Positions 8,569 to 16,406 of a stretch of 60,669 bases of DNA are shown one piece after another. The stretch lies in NCBI GenBank assembly GCA_030263715.1, contig SZPM01000015.1, positions 1 to 60,669 of the forward strand, in the 5' to 3' direction. The stretch is from ATM1 sp003577165 (GTDB lineage Bacteria > Armatimonadota > Fimbriimonadia > Fimbriimonadales > ATM1). The notes under the pieces were generated by a model. That model ran no database searches. It worked only from the letters and a program-made list of their open reading frames with translations, and was not told the origin of the DNA. The number at the start of each line of letters is the position of its first letter. Positions within the stretch are counted from its first letter, which is position 1. A program made the position numbers and the translations under genes.

Positions 8569-8852
8569 CCGTCCACGTCGCGCTCATCGTGGCGACGCTC
8601 AGCCTGCCGTGGGCCAACTCCCTCAAGGAGAAGCGGAGCGTTTTGCGGCCCTTGCTGGAGAGAATCAGGCGTGATTACCGATGCAGCGTCTGTGAAGCCG
8701 GCCTTGCCAACTCCCATCGTGGTGCGGAGATCGCAATCGCCCTCGTCGGAACATCCCGGCGGGGGATCGAGAGGACGAAGGCGGCAATCGAAACGACGGT
8801 CTCCGATTGGCCTAACGTCGAAACGGTCGAGTTCTGCTTCGAGTGGCTCTGA
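8565..8852 (+). CDS. DUF503 family protein
   Basis: Small protein of 95 residues from a GTG start that overlaps the upstream stop (GTGA). It shows the DUF503 pattern: the strand VHVALIVATLSLPWANSLKE, the conserved KEKRSVLRPLLERIRRDY near residue 22, then VCEAGLANSHRGAEIAIALV. Members are often encoded next to rbfA/truB-type genes and have no firmly established biochemical role. The gene is the third in a coupled string behind ftsY. Confidence 0.85.
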   Translation: MTVHVALIVATLSLPWANSLKEKRSVLRPLLERIRRDYRCSVCEAGLANSHRGAEIAIALVGTSRRGIERTKAAIETTVSDWPNVETVEFCFEWL

Positions 8853-8854
8853 AG

Positions 8855-8860
8855 CATAAT
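8855..8860 (+). promoter_or_regulatory. Candidate -10 element for leaderless trpB
   Basis: CATAAT begins 2 nt after the DUF503 stop codon and ends 6 nt before the trpB ATG at 8867. The spacing puts the transcription start at or beside the ATG, and no Shine-Dalgarno sequence is present. Confidence 0.45.
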
Positions 8861-8866
8861 GTCGCA

Positions 8867-10054
8867 ATGCCCACCGACCTAAGAGAAAGCGCGGGGAGAT
8901 TTGGACCGTACGGCGGCAGGTACGTACCCGAGACGCTCATCCCGGCGCTGGACGAACTCTCCGAAGCGCTCGAAAGGTATTGGGCCGACAGCGATTTTCG
9001 CGAAGAACTGCGTTCCTATCACAGACATGTCATCGGTCGCCCGACGCCGCTCACGCATGCGCGCCGCATATCGAGTGAACTCGGATTCGACGTGTTCGTA
9101 AAGAGGGAGGATCTGTGTCACACGGGATCGCACAAACTCAATAACGCTCTTGGTCAGGCGCTGCTCGCGAGAAGGATGGGGAAGCAGAGGATCATCGCGG
9201 AAACAGGGGCGGGCCAGCATGGCGTCGCGACCGCGACGGTGTGCGCGATGTTCGGGCTCGAATGCGTCGTGTACATGGGCGAAGAGGACGTTCGTCGGCA
9301 AGAGATCAACGTGTTCCGCATGCGATTGCTCGGCGCGACGGTCGTGCCCGTGTCATCGGGCACGAAGACGCTCAAGGACGCGACGAATGAGGCGATGCGA
9401 GATTGGGTGACCAATGTCGAGAGCACGCACTACATCGTCGGCTCCTGCGTAGGGCCGCACCCTTATCCCTCGATGGTTCGCAGGTTTCAAGAGGTTATCG
9501 GGATTGAGTGCCGGGAGCAGATTGTCAAACAGGCGGGGAGGCTTCCGGACGCGGCGTTTGCTTGCGTCGGGGGGGGATCAAACGCGATCGGTTTCTTCAG
9601 CGGGTTCCTTGCGGATGAGTCCGTGCAGTTGATCGGAGTTGAAGCCGGGGGGAGGGGGCTGGATTCGGGCGAGCATGCCGCTCCGCTCACGTCCGGGGCG
9701 CCTGGCGTGCTCCACGGTTCGTTCAGTTATTTGATGCAGGACGACGACGGGCAAGTGCTTCCCACGCACTCGATCTCTGCCGGGCTCGACTATCCGGGCG
9801 TCGGGCCCGAACACTCGTTCCTCAAGGACTCGGGCCGCGCCGTGTACGTCGCCGCGACGGATGGGGAGGCGCTCGACGCCTTCGTTTGGCTTTCGCGCAT
9901 GGAGGGGTTGATCCCCGCCTTCGAGTCGGCGCATGCTTTCGCGGCGCTTCGAACGTATCCAGTCCCCAAGGGAGGCGTCGCCGTCGTGAACCTGAGCGGT
10001 CGAGGCGACAAGGACATGGCGGTCGCCGCTCAGACGCTGCACCTCGGGGATTGA
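8867..10054 (+). CDS. trpB: Tryptophan synthase beta subunit
   Basis: PLP enzyme of 395 residues that condenses indole and serine to tryptophan. It begins RFGPYGGRYVPETLIPAL, the standard TrpB1 N terminus. The PLP lysine is in HTGSHKLNNALGQAL, near residue 90. The phosphate-binding GGGSNAIG and the C-terminal ESAHAF and VNLSGRGDKD motifs are present. The ATG at 8867 is chosen over an in-frame GTG at 8843 because the family starts there and a -10-like CATAAT sits just before it. trpA is not adjacent, so TrpB is expressed apart from its usual partner. The aromatic pathway is otherwise represented here by DAHP synthase. Confidence 0.97.
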   Translation: MPTDLRESAGRFGPYGGRYVPETLIPALDELSEALERYWADSDFREELRSYHRHVIGRPTPLTHARRISSELGFDVFVKREDLCHTGSHKLNNALGQALLARRMGKQRIIAETGAGQHGVATATVCAMFGLECVVYMGEEDVRRQEINVFRMRLLGATVVPVSSGTKTLKDATNEAMRDWVTNVESTHYIVGSCVGPHPYPSMVRRFQEVIGIECREQIVKQAGRLPDAAFACVGGGSNAIGFFSGFLADESVQLIGVEAGGRGLDSGEHAAPLTSGAPGVLHGSFSYLMQDDDGQVLPTHSISAGLDYPGVGPEHSFLKDSGRAVYVAATDGEALDAFVWLSRMEGLIPAFESAHAFAALRTYPVPKGGVAVVNLSGRGDKDMAVAAQTLHLGD

Positions 10055-10148
10055 CGGCCCCTGAGCGGGCCATAATTGGGGCGGCCCGCAGTCCTCAAGG
10101 TGATCACGCAGGCAGCAGCGATATGCGCGGCCATGTGCGCCATGAACC

Positions 10149-11108
10149 ATGAGAATCCTGCTCGTTCGACTTTCCGCATTCGGTGACCTCCTTCAAACGC
10201 TTCCGATCCAGCATGCGCTGAGGACTGCCGTTCCGGAGGCTGAAATCTCTTTGCTGGTTCGTGGCCCCCATCGCAAGGTGGCCGAGAAGTCTGCGTTCAT
10301 TGATCGCGTGATCTCTTACGAGATGCCGCCGCCCTGGCCGATGCCGGGGGATGTTCGCCACCACTGGGAAGTCGCCAGAGCGAGGCGAGCGGTTCGCGAC
10401 CTCGAAGTGGACCTTGTGATTGATATTCACGGGCTGCGAGTCGCATCGCGTGCTGCAGCGTCCGTCAAGGCGAAGAAACTGGTGAGTGTCGGGAAGCACC
10501 GCTCGATCCTGAAGAAGGGCGGCGTCGCTCTCAAAATGGAGTCGAGTTCTTCGAAGTATGTCGCCGGGATGGCCGCGCTGCGAGCCGCCGGAATCGACGC
10601 CCATCTCGACACCAACTTCCGGCTCGAGCCTCCGCAAGTCGGCATCGAGAATCTCGCGTCGACGCTTCCCGCGGAACCCTATGTGACTGTGCACGTCGGC
10701 GCAAGCAACCCAAACAAGATCTGGGACCCTGCGCTCTTTGGAGCCGTGGCCTCTCGACTGCGCCGAGACGGTTATAGAATCGTGCTCGTCGGGAGCAAGA
10801 TCGACGCGCGTTACACGCCGAGGTTCCTCACGGAGTGCGAACCCGACGTGGACCTCGTCGGAGAGACGGGCTATGACGAACTGTGCGCTGCCATCGCCCA
10901 AGCGCGCCTCCACTTCGGGAACGACAGCGCGCCATCCCACGTTGCCGCAATTCACGGCACTCCGTGCGTGAGCGTGTACTCGTTCGCCGACCCTCTTGTA
11001 TTCGAGCCGTGGAATCAGCCCGATGCTGTCATCGACGCGCGGAAGCGAGAGATCACTGTAGATGAAGTCTACGAGAAGTGCCTCTACAAACTCTCGCTTC
11101 CGCGCTGA
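10149..11108 (+). CDS. Glycosyltransferase family 9 (heptosyltransferase-like)
   Basis: Protein of 319 residues with the GT9 layout: N-terminal MRILLVRLSAFGDLLQTLPI, central donor-domain segment VHVGASNPNKIWD, and C-terminal FGNDSAPSHVAAIHGTPCVS. These match ADP-heptose:LPS heptosyltransferases such as WaaC/WaaF. It probably adds a sugar to the LPS core, consistent with the lipid A genes 30 kb away; the exact sugar is not known. Four ATG codons crowd the start region; the one at 10149 begins the conserved N terminus. It is convergent with the prepilin-like gene, 7 nt apart. Confidence 0.88.
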   Translation: MRILLVRLSAFGDLLQTLPIQHALRTAVPEAEISLLVRGPHRKVAEKSAFIDRVISYEMPPPWPMPGDVRHHWEVARARRAVRDLEVDLVIDIHGLRVASRAAASVKAKKLVSVGKHRSILKKGGVALKMESSSSKYVAGMAALRAAGIDAHLDTNFRLEPPQVGIENLASTLPAEPYVTVHVGASNPNKIWDPALFGAVASRLRRDGYRIVLVGSKIDARYTPRFLTECEPDVDLVGETGYDELCAAIAQARLHFGNDSAPSHVAAIHGTPCVSVYSFADPLVFEPWNQPDAVIDARKREITVDEVYEKCLYKLSLPR

Positions 11109-11115
11109 TGCGCCA

Positions 11116-11877
11116 TCAGTTCAAGTCGAACAGCTCGTCGGTTGAGAATGATCCATCCTCGTCGATGTCTCCCAGGTGCTCGCGCAGGAAGTCCTCCGCC
11201 TCGAATCCGTAACCGAACGAGCCATTGCGATACGCGGGGCGGGTCACGGTCACGTGGGAGTCGCACCAGACGATGACGCCGACTCCGTTTGCCCTCGCAT
11301 GGAACGTCGGGTAATTCGAACTTGGCGGCTCTAAGTAGGCGTTTCCTTCGAGCGTCGGCCTCGAGTACGCCCAGTTGTTGATGCGCGCGCAGGTCGCGAA
11401 TGCGATCGTCTGCGAGACGTCCCGGATTTGCGATAGGATTACGCGCACCGGAATCTCCTCCCAAGTCGGAGGTTCGTATCGCGAGGGGCTGAGGTAGGCG
11501 TAGTTGTAGCCATAACCTGTAAATCCGATCGCCTCGCGCAGCGTGTCATCGAACGACGGGTCGGCCTGCACGCCCTTGTTGTTCATGTACGGAAAAAGAA
11601 GTCCTTCCCGTTCGTCGAGGCGAACGCCGTCCCAACTCCCCCACCAGTAGTAGTCTTTGCCGTCGCCGGGTATGCGAACCCGCATGATCGTGTCGTCATA
11701 GTCTCCGTTGTACATCTGCCATGCGACGGAGATCTGGCGTAGATTGGAGATGCTCGCAGTCTTCTTGGCGGATTCTCGCGCGCTCGCCATCACGGGAAAG
11801 AGGACGGCGCTAAGCAGAGCGATAATCGCCACGACGACGAGGAGTTCGATGAGGGTGAATCCCTGAGTCTTCTTCAT
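11116..11877 (-). CDS. Prepilin-type N-terminal cleavage protein (pseudopilin-like) with EF-hand loop
   Basis: Protein of 253 residues beginning MKKTQGFTLIELLVVVAIIALL, a class III prepilin signal (cut after the G of QG, Glu at +5) followed by the long pilin helix. The central segment HARANGVGVIVWCDSHVTV matches the G-x-V-x-W-x-DSH-V core of the DUF1559/H-X9-DG family. The C terminus carries a textbook calcium loop, DIDEDGSFSTDE (acidic residues at loop positions 1, 3, 5 and 12, Gly at 6). Translation uses AGGAG 8 nt before the ATG. A cobalamin riboswitch lies in its leader. The role is probably a surface filament or secretion pseudopilin; that is inference. Confidence 0.9.
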   Translation of the reverse strand: MKKTQGFTLIELLVVVAIIALLSAVLFPVMASARESAKKTASISNLRQISVAWQMYNGDYDDTIMRVRIPGDGKDYYWWGSWDGVRLDEREGLLFPYMNNKGVQADPSFDDTLREAIGFTGYGYNYAYLSPSRYEPPTWEEIPVRVILSQIRDVSQTIAFATCARINNWAYSRPTLEGNAYLEPPSSNYPTFHARANGVGVIVWCDSHVTVTRPAYRNGSFGYGFEAEDFLREHLGDIDEDGSFSTDELFDLN

Positions 11878-11959
11878 TTTCTTCTCCTAAACTCCGCGTC
11901 CACCGTGGAGCAAGGAGAGAAACCAGACCACTTGGCCATACCGTAATCCTATGCTCGTA

Positions 11960-12090
11960 GGTGACTCGCGTCAACCAGCGGTACGGGCATTCGGGCTTGG
12001 CCAATGGCCTTACCGTTGCGGCACAGCGCCGGATTTTCACCGGACTTCCCCCGTGATCGGCCTCATCGAAAGACGAAACCGCCGCTTCGT
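11960..12090 (-). ncRNA. Cobalamin (B12) riboswitch
   Basis: Read on the minus strand, the leader contains the core signature in order: GGGGGAAGTCCGGTGAAAAT, then CCGGCGCTGTGCCGCAACGG, then TAAGGCC, and finally AAGCCCGAATGCCCGTACC. These match the conserved GGGAA, CCGGTGAAAATCCGG, GCTG and CGCAAC elements and the 3' AGUCCGAA-like strand of cobalamin riboswitches. It lies downstream of the DAHP synthase stop and 80 nt upstream of the prepilin-like gene. No U-rich terminator is seen. A stretch at 11914-11922 (TTTCTCTCC on the minus strand) is nearly complementary to the ribosome site GGAGAAGAAA (11878-11887), suggesting translational control. Boundaries are approximate. Confidence 0.88.
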
Positions 12091-12127
12091 AATTACCAGG
12101 ACGGACGGAATTTCGGTTAAGTTCCGC

Positions 12128-13195
12128 TTATCTTACGAACGCCTGCTTCTGAGCGGAGGCAAGCAGATCGATGACTTGCATCGTCTCCTCGAAGCCCATG
12201 CAGCCGTCGGTAATGCTCTGTCCGTATCGGAGTGGCTCGCGAGAAGACAGGTCTTGCCGTCCTTCGACGAGGAAACTCTCCATCATCACTGCAAAAATCT
12301 GATTCGATCCGTCCCGAATCTGCGAAACGACGTTTTCCGCGACGGCAGGCTGACGTGCCGGGATCTTTCCGCTGTTTCCGTGGCTGCAGTCCACCATCAC
12401 GCGGCCGGGCAGGCCGTGATCGAGGAGCTGCTGAACGACCTCGTTCACGTGCTCCCTCTGATAGTTCGGTCCGGTTCTGTGCCCTCCGCGAAGGATGACG
12501 TGGCAGGCGTCGTTTCCGGATGTCTGAAAGATGGCCGTCACTCCTTCCTTCGTGACCGACGGGAACCAGTGCGGCGAAGCGGCAGCGCGAACGGCGTCTA
12601 CCGCCGTGCGAGTGTAACCCTCTGTCGAGTTTTTGAAGCCCACTGGCATCGAAAGCCCCGACGCGAGTTCTCGATGGACTTGGCTCTCCGTCGTGCGCGC
12701 GCCGATGGCGGCCCAAGACACGAGGTCGGCGAGATACTGAGGGATGATCGTGTCGAGAAACTCGACCGCGACCGCGACGCGCATCTCCGCGAGCCTCTTA
12801 AGCAGGCCGCGCGCCATCCTGAGGCCTTTGTTGATGTGGTAACTGCCGTCCAGATCGGGGTCGTTGATCAGCCCCTTCCACCCGCCGACCGTGCGGGGCT
12901 TCTCGAAGTACGTCCTCATCACCAAGATGAGCCGGTCGCCGACTTCTTGTGAGAGTTGGAGCAGCCTTTCGCCGTACTCTTCCGCGGCCTCGACGTCGTG
13001 AATCGAACACGGGCCGACGACCACGACGAGCCGCGGGTCCCGGCCGTGAAGGGCGTCTGCGATCTCCCGGCGGCGGTCGGCGACGAACTGGAGCGCGGCT
13101 TCGGACGCGGCAATCTCCTCGAGAATCACCGCTGGCGGTACCAGCGGCCGAACGGCTCGAATGCGGAGGTCGTCTGTGAACGGATTGAAGGGCAT
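12128..13195 (-). CDS. aroG: 3-deoxy-7-phosphoheptulonate (DAHP) synthase, class I
   Basis: First enzyme of the shikimate pathway, condensing PEP and erythrose 4-phosphate. It has 355 residues, the usual length of the AroF/G/H class. Motifs: VVVGPCSIHD, MRTYFEKPRTVGGWKG, SMPVGFKN, HVILRGG and MVDCSHGNSGK, covering the PEP- and metal-binding residues. Which feedback type it is (Phe, Tyr or Trp sensitive) cannot be read with certainty. A -10-like GATAAT (minus strand, 13225-13230) lies about 30 nt before the ATG. The next gene on this strand is the riboswitch-controlled pseudopilin; the two are not obviously co-functional. Confidence 0.96.
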   Translation of the reverse strand: MPFNPFTDDLRIRAVRPLVPPAVILEEIAASEAALQFVADRRREIADALHGRDPRLVVVVGPCSIHDVEAAEEYGERLLQLSQEVGDRLILVMRTYFEKPRTVGGWKGLINDPDLDGSYHINKGLRMARGLLKRLAEMRVAVAVEFLDTIIPQYLADLVSWAAIGARTTESQVHRELASGLSMPVGFKNSTEGYTRTAVDAVRAAASPHWFPSVTKEGVTAIFQTSGNDACHVILRGGHRTGPNYQREHVNEVVQQLLDHGLPGRVMVDCSHGNSGKIPARQPAVAENVVSQIRDGSNQIFAVMMESFLVEGRQDLSSREPLRYGQSITDGCMGFEETMQVIDLLASAQKQAFVR

Positions 13196-13259
13196 GTCGG
13201 ATGCGCGGGCGCGCTCGCCCCGACATTATCCCTAAACGGCCCCCGCCGAGGGCCGCTGG

Positions 13260-13265
13260 TAAAGT
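13260..13265 (+). promoter_or_regulatory. Candidate -10 element for leaderless nrnA
   Basis: TAAAGT ends 6 nt before the GTG start of the DHH phosphoesterase gene, the same spacing as at trpB and other genes in this window. No Shine-Dalgarno sequence is present. Confidence 0.35.
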
Positions 13266-13271
13266 TGGACG

Positions 13272-14261
13272 GTGAAAGAGCCGAGCGGAAGGGACGTTTC
13301 AGAGTTCCGTGACGCCGTGTGCGCGGCGGAGCGGGTGCTCGTTGCTCCGCACCTTCACCCTGACGGCGACGCGATCGGCGCCGCGCTGGCGATCCAGCGA
13401 GGCCTCGAGGCGCTCGGGAAGCAGGTCGAAGTCGTCTGTGCGGACCCGGTGCCGGCAAACCTTCGGTTCCTGCCCGGCTGGCAGTCCATCCGCGCCCCAG
13501 AGGAGTCCACGATGGTTCCCGACCTCGGGATTCTCGTCGACCTGAACGTAATGTCCCGGCTTGGCAGAGCCCAGTCTCTCTTCGATCGCGCGCCTCGAAT
13601 CGCCATCGTAGACCATCACGAGATCATCGAAGAATCGGCTCAGGGCGTGAGCCTCGTTTGGCCGGACTATTCGGCGACCTGCTTGGTGCTTTATGAGGTG
13701 ATGTCTCAGTTGGGCATGGAGATCTCGCCGGAAATCGCGCAGTGCCTCCTAGCGGGCATTGCGACAGACACGGGTAGGTTCCGTTTCCGAAACACCGACC
13801 CCTACTCGCTGCGCGCCGCCGCCGACCTCGTCGAGCGGGGGGGCGACCTCACTCAGATCAACGAGGAAGTTTGGGAGAAAAAGCCGCTTCCCGCCGTGCT
13901 GCTCTTAGGCCGCGCCTTGATGAACCTCAAGACCGATTTTGACGGAGCGATCGCTTACAGTTATCTCACAGAAGAGGACTTCGCCGCCGCCGATGCGATA
14001 GAGGAGCACAACGAGGGCATCGTGAATGAGATCGGTCGGGTGGAAACAGCGTGCATCTCGGCTCTCTTTCGCGAGCCGAAGCCGAATAAGGTCCGCGTCA
14101 GCGTGAGGTCGCGTGGCGACATTGATGTGGCGGAAGTGTGCTCCAAGTTCGGAGGGGGGGGGCACAAGAACGCTGCGGGATGCACGTTCGACACGAGTGT
14201 GCATGAGGCGATTGAAGCGATGCTCCCACCGCTGAGAGAAGCGATTTCGAAATCCCAATGA
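13272..14261 (+). CDS. nrnA: DHH/DHHA1 phosphoesterase, NrnA-type oligoribonuclease / pAp phosphatase
   Basis: Cytosolic enzyme of 329 residues that degrades nano-RNA and possibly 3'-phosphoadenosine 5'-phosphate. The N-terminal DHH domain has APHLHPDGDAIGAAL near residue 25, VDLN near residue 85 and IVDHHEI near residue 113. The C-terminal DHHA1 domain has VRVSVRSRGDIDV and the glycine motif FGGGGHKNAAGC. That glycine motif is encoded by a run of nine G (14154-14162). The start is GTG. The stop overlaps the truB start by 4 nt (ATGA). Pairing with truB is common in other bacteria, in the rbfA-nrnA-truB cluster. Confidence 0.93.
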   Translation: MKEPSGRDVSEFRDAVCAAERVLVAPHLHPDGDAIGAALAIQRGLEALGKQVEVVCADPVPANLRFLPGWQSIRAPEESTMVPDLGILVDLNVMSRLGRAQSLFDRAPRIAIVDHHEIIEESAQGVSLVWPDYSATCLVLYEVMSQLGMEISPEIAQCLLAGIATDTGRFRFRNTDPYSLRAAADLVERGGDLTQINEEVWEKKPLPAVLLLGRALMNLKTDFDGAIAYSYLTEEDFAAADAIEEHNEGIVNEIGRVETACISALFREPKPNKVRVSVRSRGDIDVAEVCSKFGGGGHKNAAGCTFDTSVHEAIEAMLPPLREAISKSQ

Positions 14262-15121
14262 TTGGATTCCTGCTCGTAGACAAGCCCTCAGGCTGGACGT
14301 CGCACGACGCCGTCGCGAAGGTGCGGCGCGTGTTGGGCGAGAAGCGCGTCGGCCATGCCGGGACGCTCGATCCGATGTGCACCGGCCTGCTTCTCATGGC
14401 AGTCGGCCACGCCACTCGCTTCATGCGATATCTGCGTCTCGAGCCGAAGGAGTACGTCGGCGAGATGACTCTCGGCGTCGAGACCACGACGCACGACTCG
14501 GAAGGCGAGCCGGTTGAGACGAGAGACGCGTCGAGCGTGACGATCGAATCTCTGCGCAGCCATGCTGCGCGCCTCGCCGGTCGAATCTCGCAAACCCCGC
14601 CGATGTTCAGCGCGGTCAAGGTCGGGGGACAACGCCTGTACAAACTCGCGCGGAAGGGCGAGGAAGTGGAGCGGCCAGCGCGCGAGGTTGATGTGTTCGC
14701 GTTCGACATCCTCGGCCTTCACGATGGCCGCGCATCGTTCCGAGTTTCTTGTTCCGGTGGAACGTACGTGCGATCGCTCGTACACGACTTAGGGCGGCTC
14801 GCGGGCTGTGGCGCACACCTCTCCTCACTCCGGCGCATCAGCCTCGGTGGGTTTCACGTGGGCGAAGCGTGCGCGCCCGACGAGGTCTCCGCGGATCGGC
14901 TCCTGCCGCTCGACGGCGCCCTCGATTTGCCGGCGGTTCGTTTGGCGCAGGGCCAGGCGACCTCTGCTAAGCACGGACAGAAGTTCTCGCTCAACGTCCA
15001 CGAGGGTGCGGAGCGCATCGCCCTCCTCGACGAACAGGGCCGATTCTTCGCGGTAGCCCGGAGGGAGCGCAACGAATGGCTGCCCGAGTGCGTTCTACCC
15101 ATCGAGGTGCTAAGCGGATGA
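14258..15121 (+). CDS. truB: tRNA pseudouridine(55) synthase TruB
   Basis: Makes pseudouridine 55 in the T-loop of tRNAs. The 287 residues have the family layout: GFLLVDKPSGWTSHDAV at the N terminus, the catalytic Asp in HAGTLDPMCTGLLLMAVG near residue 38, the YVGEMTLGVETTTHDSEGE strand, QTPPMFSAVKVGGQRLYKLAR, and GTYVRSLVHDLG near residue 170. It is coupled by 4-nt overlaps to nrnA upstream and to the DUF2752 gene downstream. Confidence 0.97.
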   Translation: MIGFLLVDKPSGWTSHDAVAKVRRVLGEKRVGHAGTLDPMCTGLLLMAVGHATRFMRYLRLEPKEYVGEMTLGVETTTHDSEGEPVETRDASSVTIESLRSHAARLAGRISQTPPMFSAVKVGGQRLYKLARKGEEVERPAREVDVFAFDILGLHDGRASFRVSCSGGTYVRSLVHDLGRLAGCGAHLSSLRRISLGGFHVGEACAPDEVSADRLLPLDGALDLPAVRLAQGQATSAKHGQKFSLNVHEGAERIALLDEQGRFFAVARRERNEWLPECVLPIEVLSG

Positions 15122-15570
15122 CCACGCGGATCAAGCCTCCGCTGGTGTGGATCGAGCGCAACGTGCCGAGGAGCGACCTCTGGCCCGAGGCCATCCTGTT
15201 CCTGTTCTGGGTCGGGGTGATGGTCGTCGCGAGCTTCCTGACGCCCTCACCTGCCGGCCACGGCACCCACATGCAGCTCGGCCTGCCACCCTGCGGGGTG
15301 TTCGCCACGACGGGCCGCCCCTGCCCCACCTGCGGAATGACCACGAGTTTCGCCCACATCATGCACGGCAACCTCGCGGACGCCTTCGCTGCCCATCCGA
15401 TGGGGCCGATCGTGTTCCTGTACCTCGGGCTGGGGGCCGTCTACTTCTTCACCAAGTACCTCTTTCGGTACCGGCCCGTGATGCCCAGGCCCCTCCTCTT
15501 GTGGCCGAACGTAGCGTTCGTGGCGACCGTCATGGGCTATGGCTATTACAGGTTCTTCACCTGGCCGTAG
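15118..15570 (+). CDS. DUF2752 membrane protein
   Basis: Small integral membrane protein of 150 residues starting at the ATG that overlaps the truB stop (ATGA). It shows the DUF2752 signature GRPCPTCGMTTSFAHIMHGN near residue 75, with two conserved cysteines, flanked by about three hydrophobic segments (AILFLFWVGVMVVASFL, MGPIVFLYLGLGAVYFF and NVAFVATVMGYGYY). Its function is not established. The cysteine pair may bind metal or form a disulfide; that is inference. Confidence 0.85.
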   Translation: MTTRIKPPLVWIERNVPRSDLWPEAILFLFWVGVMVVASFLTPSPAGHGTHMQLGLPPCGVFATTGRPCPTCGMTTSFAHIMHGNLADAFAAHPMGPIVFLYLGLGAVYFFTKYLFRYRPVMPRPLLLWPNVAFVATVMGYGYYRFFTWP

Positions 15571-15572
15571 AG

Positions 15573-15578
15573 TAGAAT
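15573..15578 (+). promoter_or_regulatory. Candidate -10 element upstream of accD
   Basis: TAGAAT lies just after the DUF2752 stop codon and 30 nt before the accD ATG. It would give accDA their own transcript with a short leader. No strong -35 box or Shine-Dalgarno sequence is seen. Confidence 0.3.
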
Positions 15579-15608
15579 CCGAACCCGCCTCCGGGCGATT
15601 TAAGCCGT

Positions 15609-16397
15609 ATGCAAGTGAAATCGGACGCATTCTTGCGGTGCTCCAAGTGCCGCAAAGTGCTGTTCTCGAAGGAGTTCGAAAGGAACCTGAGGGTCTGCGG
15701 ATCTTGCGGACACCACCACAGGATTTCGGCGGACGAGCGCATACGGATCACCTTCGACGAAGGAACGTTCCAGGAACTCGACCGCGGCCTCCGCTCGTGC
15801 GACCCACTCGAGTTTCCCGATTACCGCGAGAAGTTGGAGAAGGGCGCGAAGGCGACGGGTCGGCACGACTCCGTCATTCGCGGCACCGCGATGATCGAAG
15901 GGCGTCCCGTTTCGGCTGCTGTCGCGGACTTCGCATTCATGGGCGGCAGCATGGGCAGCGTCGCGGGAGAGAAGATCGCCCGCACGATCGAACTTGCGAT
16001 CGAGAGGCGCATTCCGGCCGTCATTTTCACTGCGACCGGCGGAGCGAGGATGCAGGAGGGACTGCTTTCGCTCATGCAGATGGCGAAAACTGCCGCCGCG
16101 TGCCGCAAAGCGTCGGACGAAGGGGTTCCTTTCGTGTGCGTTTTTACCGACCCGACGATGGCCGGAGTGCTCGCCAGTTACGCGAGCCTCGCCGACGTCA
16201 TCCTGGCCGAGCCGGGAGCGCTCGTCGGATTTGCGGGGGCGCGCGTCAGCGCACAGGCGGGTGTCGGCCGAGTTCCGGACAACTTCCAAACCTCGGAGTA
16301 CAACTTCGAACATGGGATGATCGACGCGGTCGTTCAGCGCAAGGACCTTCGATCCACGCTCGCGCGCGTCGTGGACCATCTCTCGGCGAACCTGTAG
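15609..16397 (+). CDS. accD: Acetyl-CoA carboxylase carboxyltransferase subunit beta
   Basis: Beta subunit of the carboxyltransferase that makes malonyl-CoA for fatty acid synthesis. The N-terminal zinc ribbon has four cysteines (C11, C14, C30, C33) in CSKCRKVLF and CGSCGHHHR. The crotonase-fold domain has GGSMGSVAGEKI, FTATGGARMQEG and the oxyanion-region segment VGFAGARVS. Its 262 residues are slightly shorter than E. coli AccD. accA follows after 9 nt, so both subunits are made from one message. Confidence 0.96.
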   Translation: MQVKSDAFLRCSKCRKVLFSKEFERNLRVCGSCGHHHRISADERIRITFDEGTFQELDRGLRSCDPLEFPDYREKLEKGAKATGRHDSVIRGTAMIEGRPVSAAVADFAFMGGSMGSVAGEKIARTIELAIERRIPAVIFTATGGARMQEGLLSLMQMAKTAAACRKASDEGVPFVCVFTDPTMAGVLASYASLADVILAEPGALVGFAGARVSAQAGVGRVPDNFQTSEYNFEHGMIDAVVQRKDLRSTLARVVDHLSANL

Positions 16398-16406
16398 CGA
16401 AACAAG

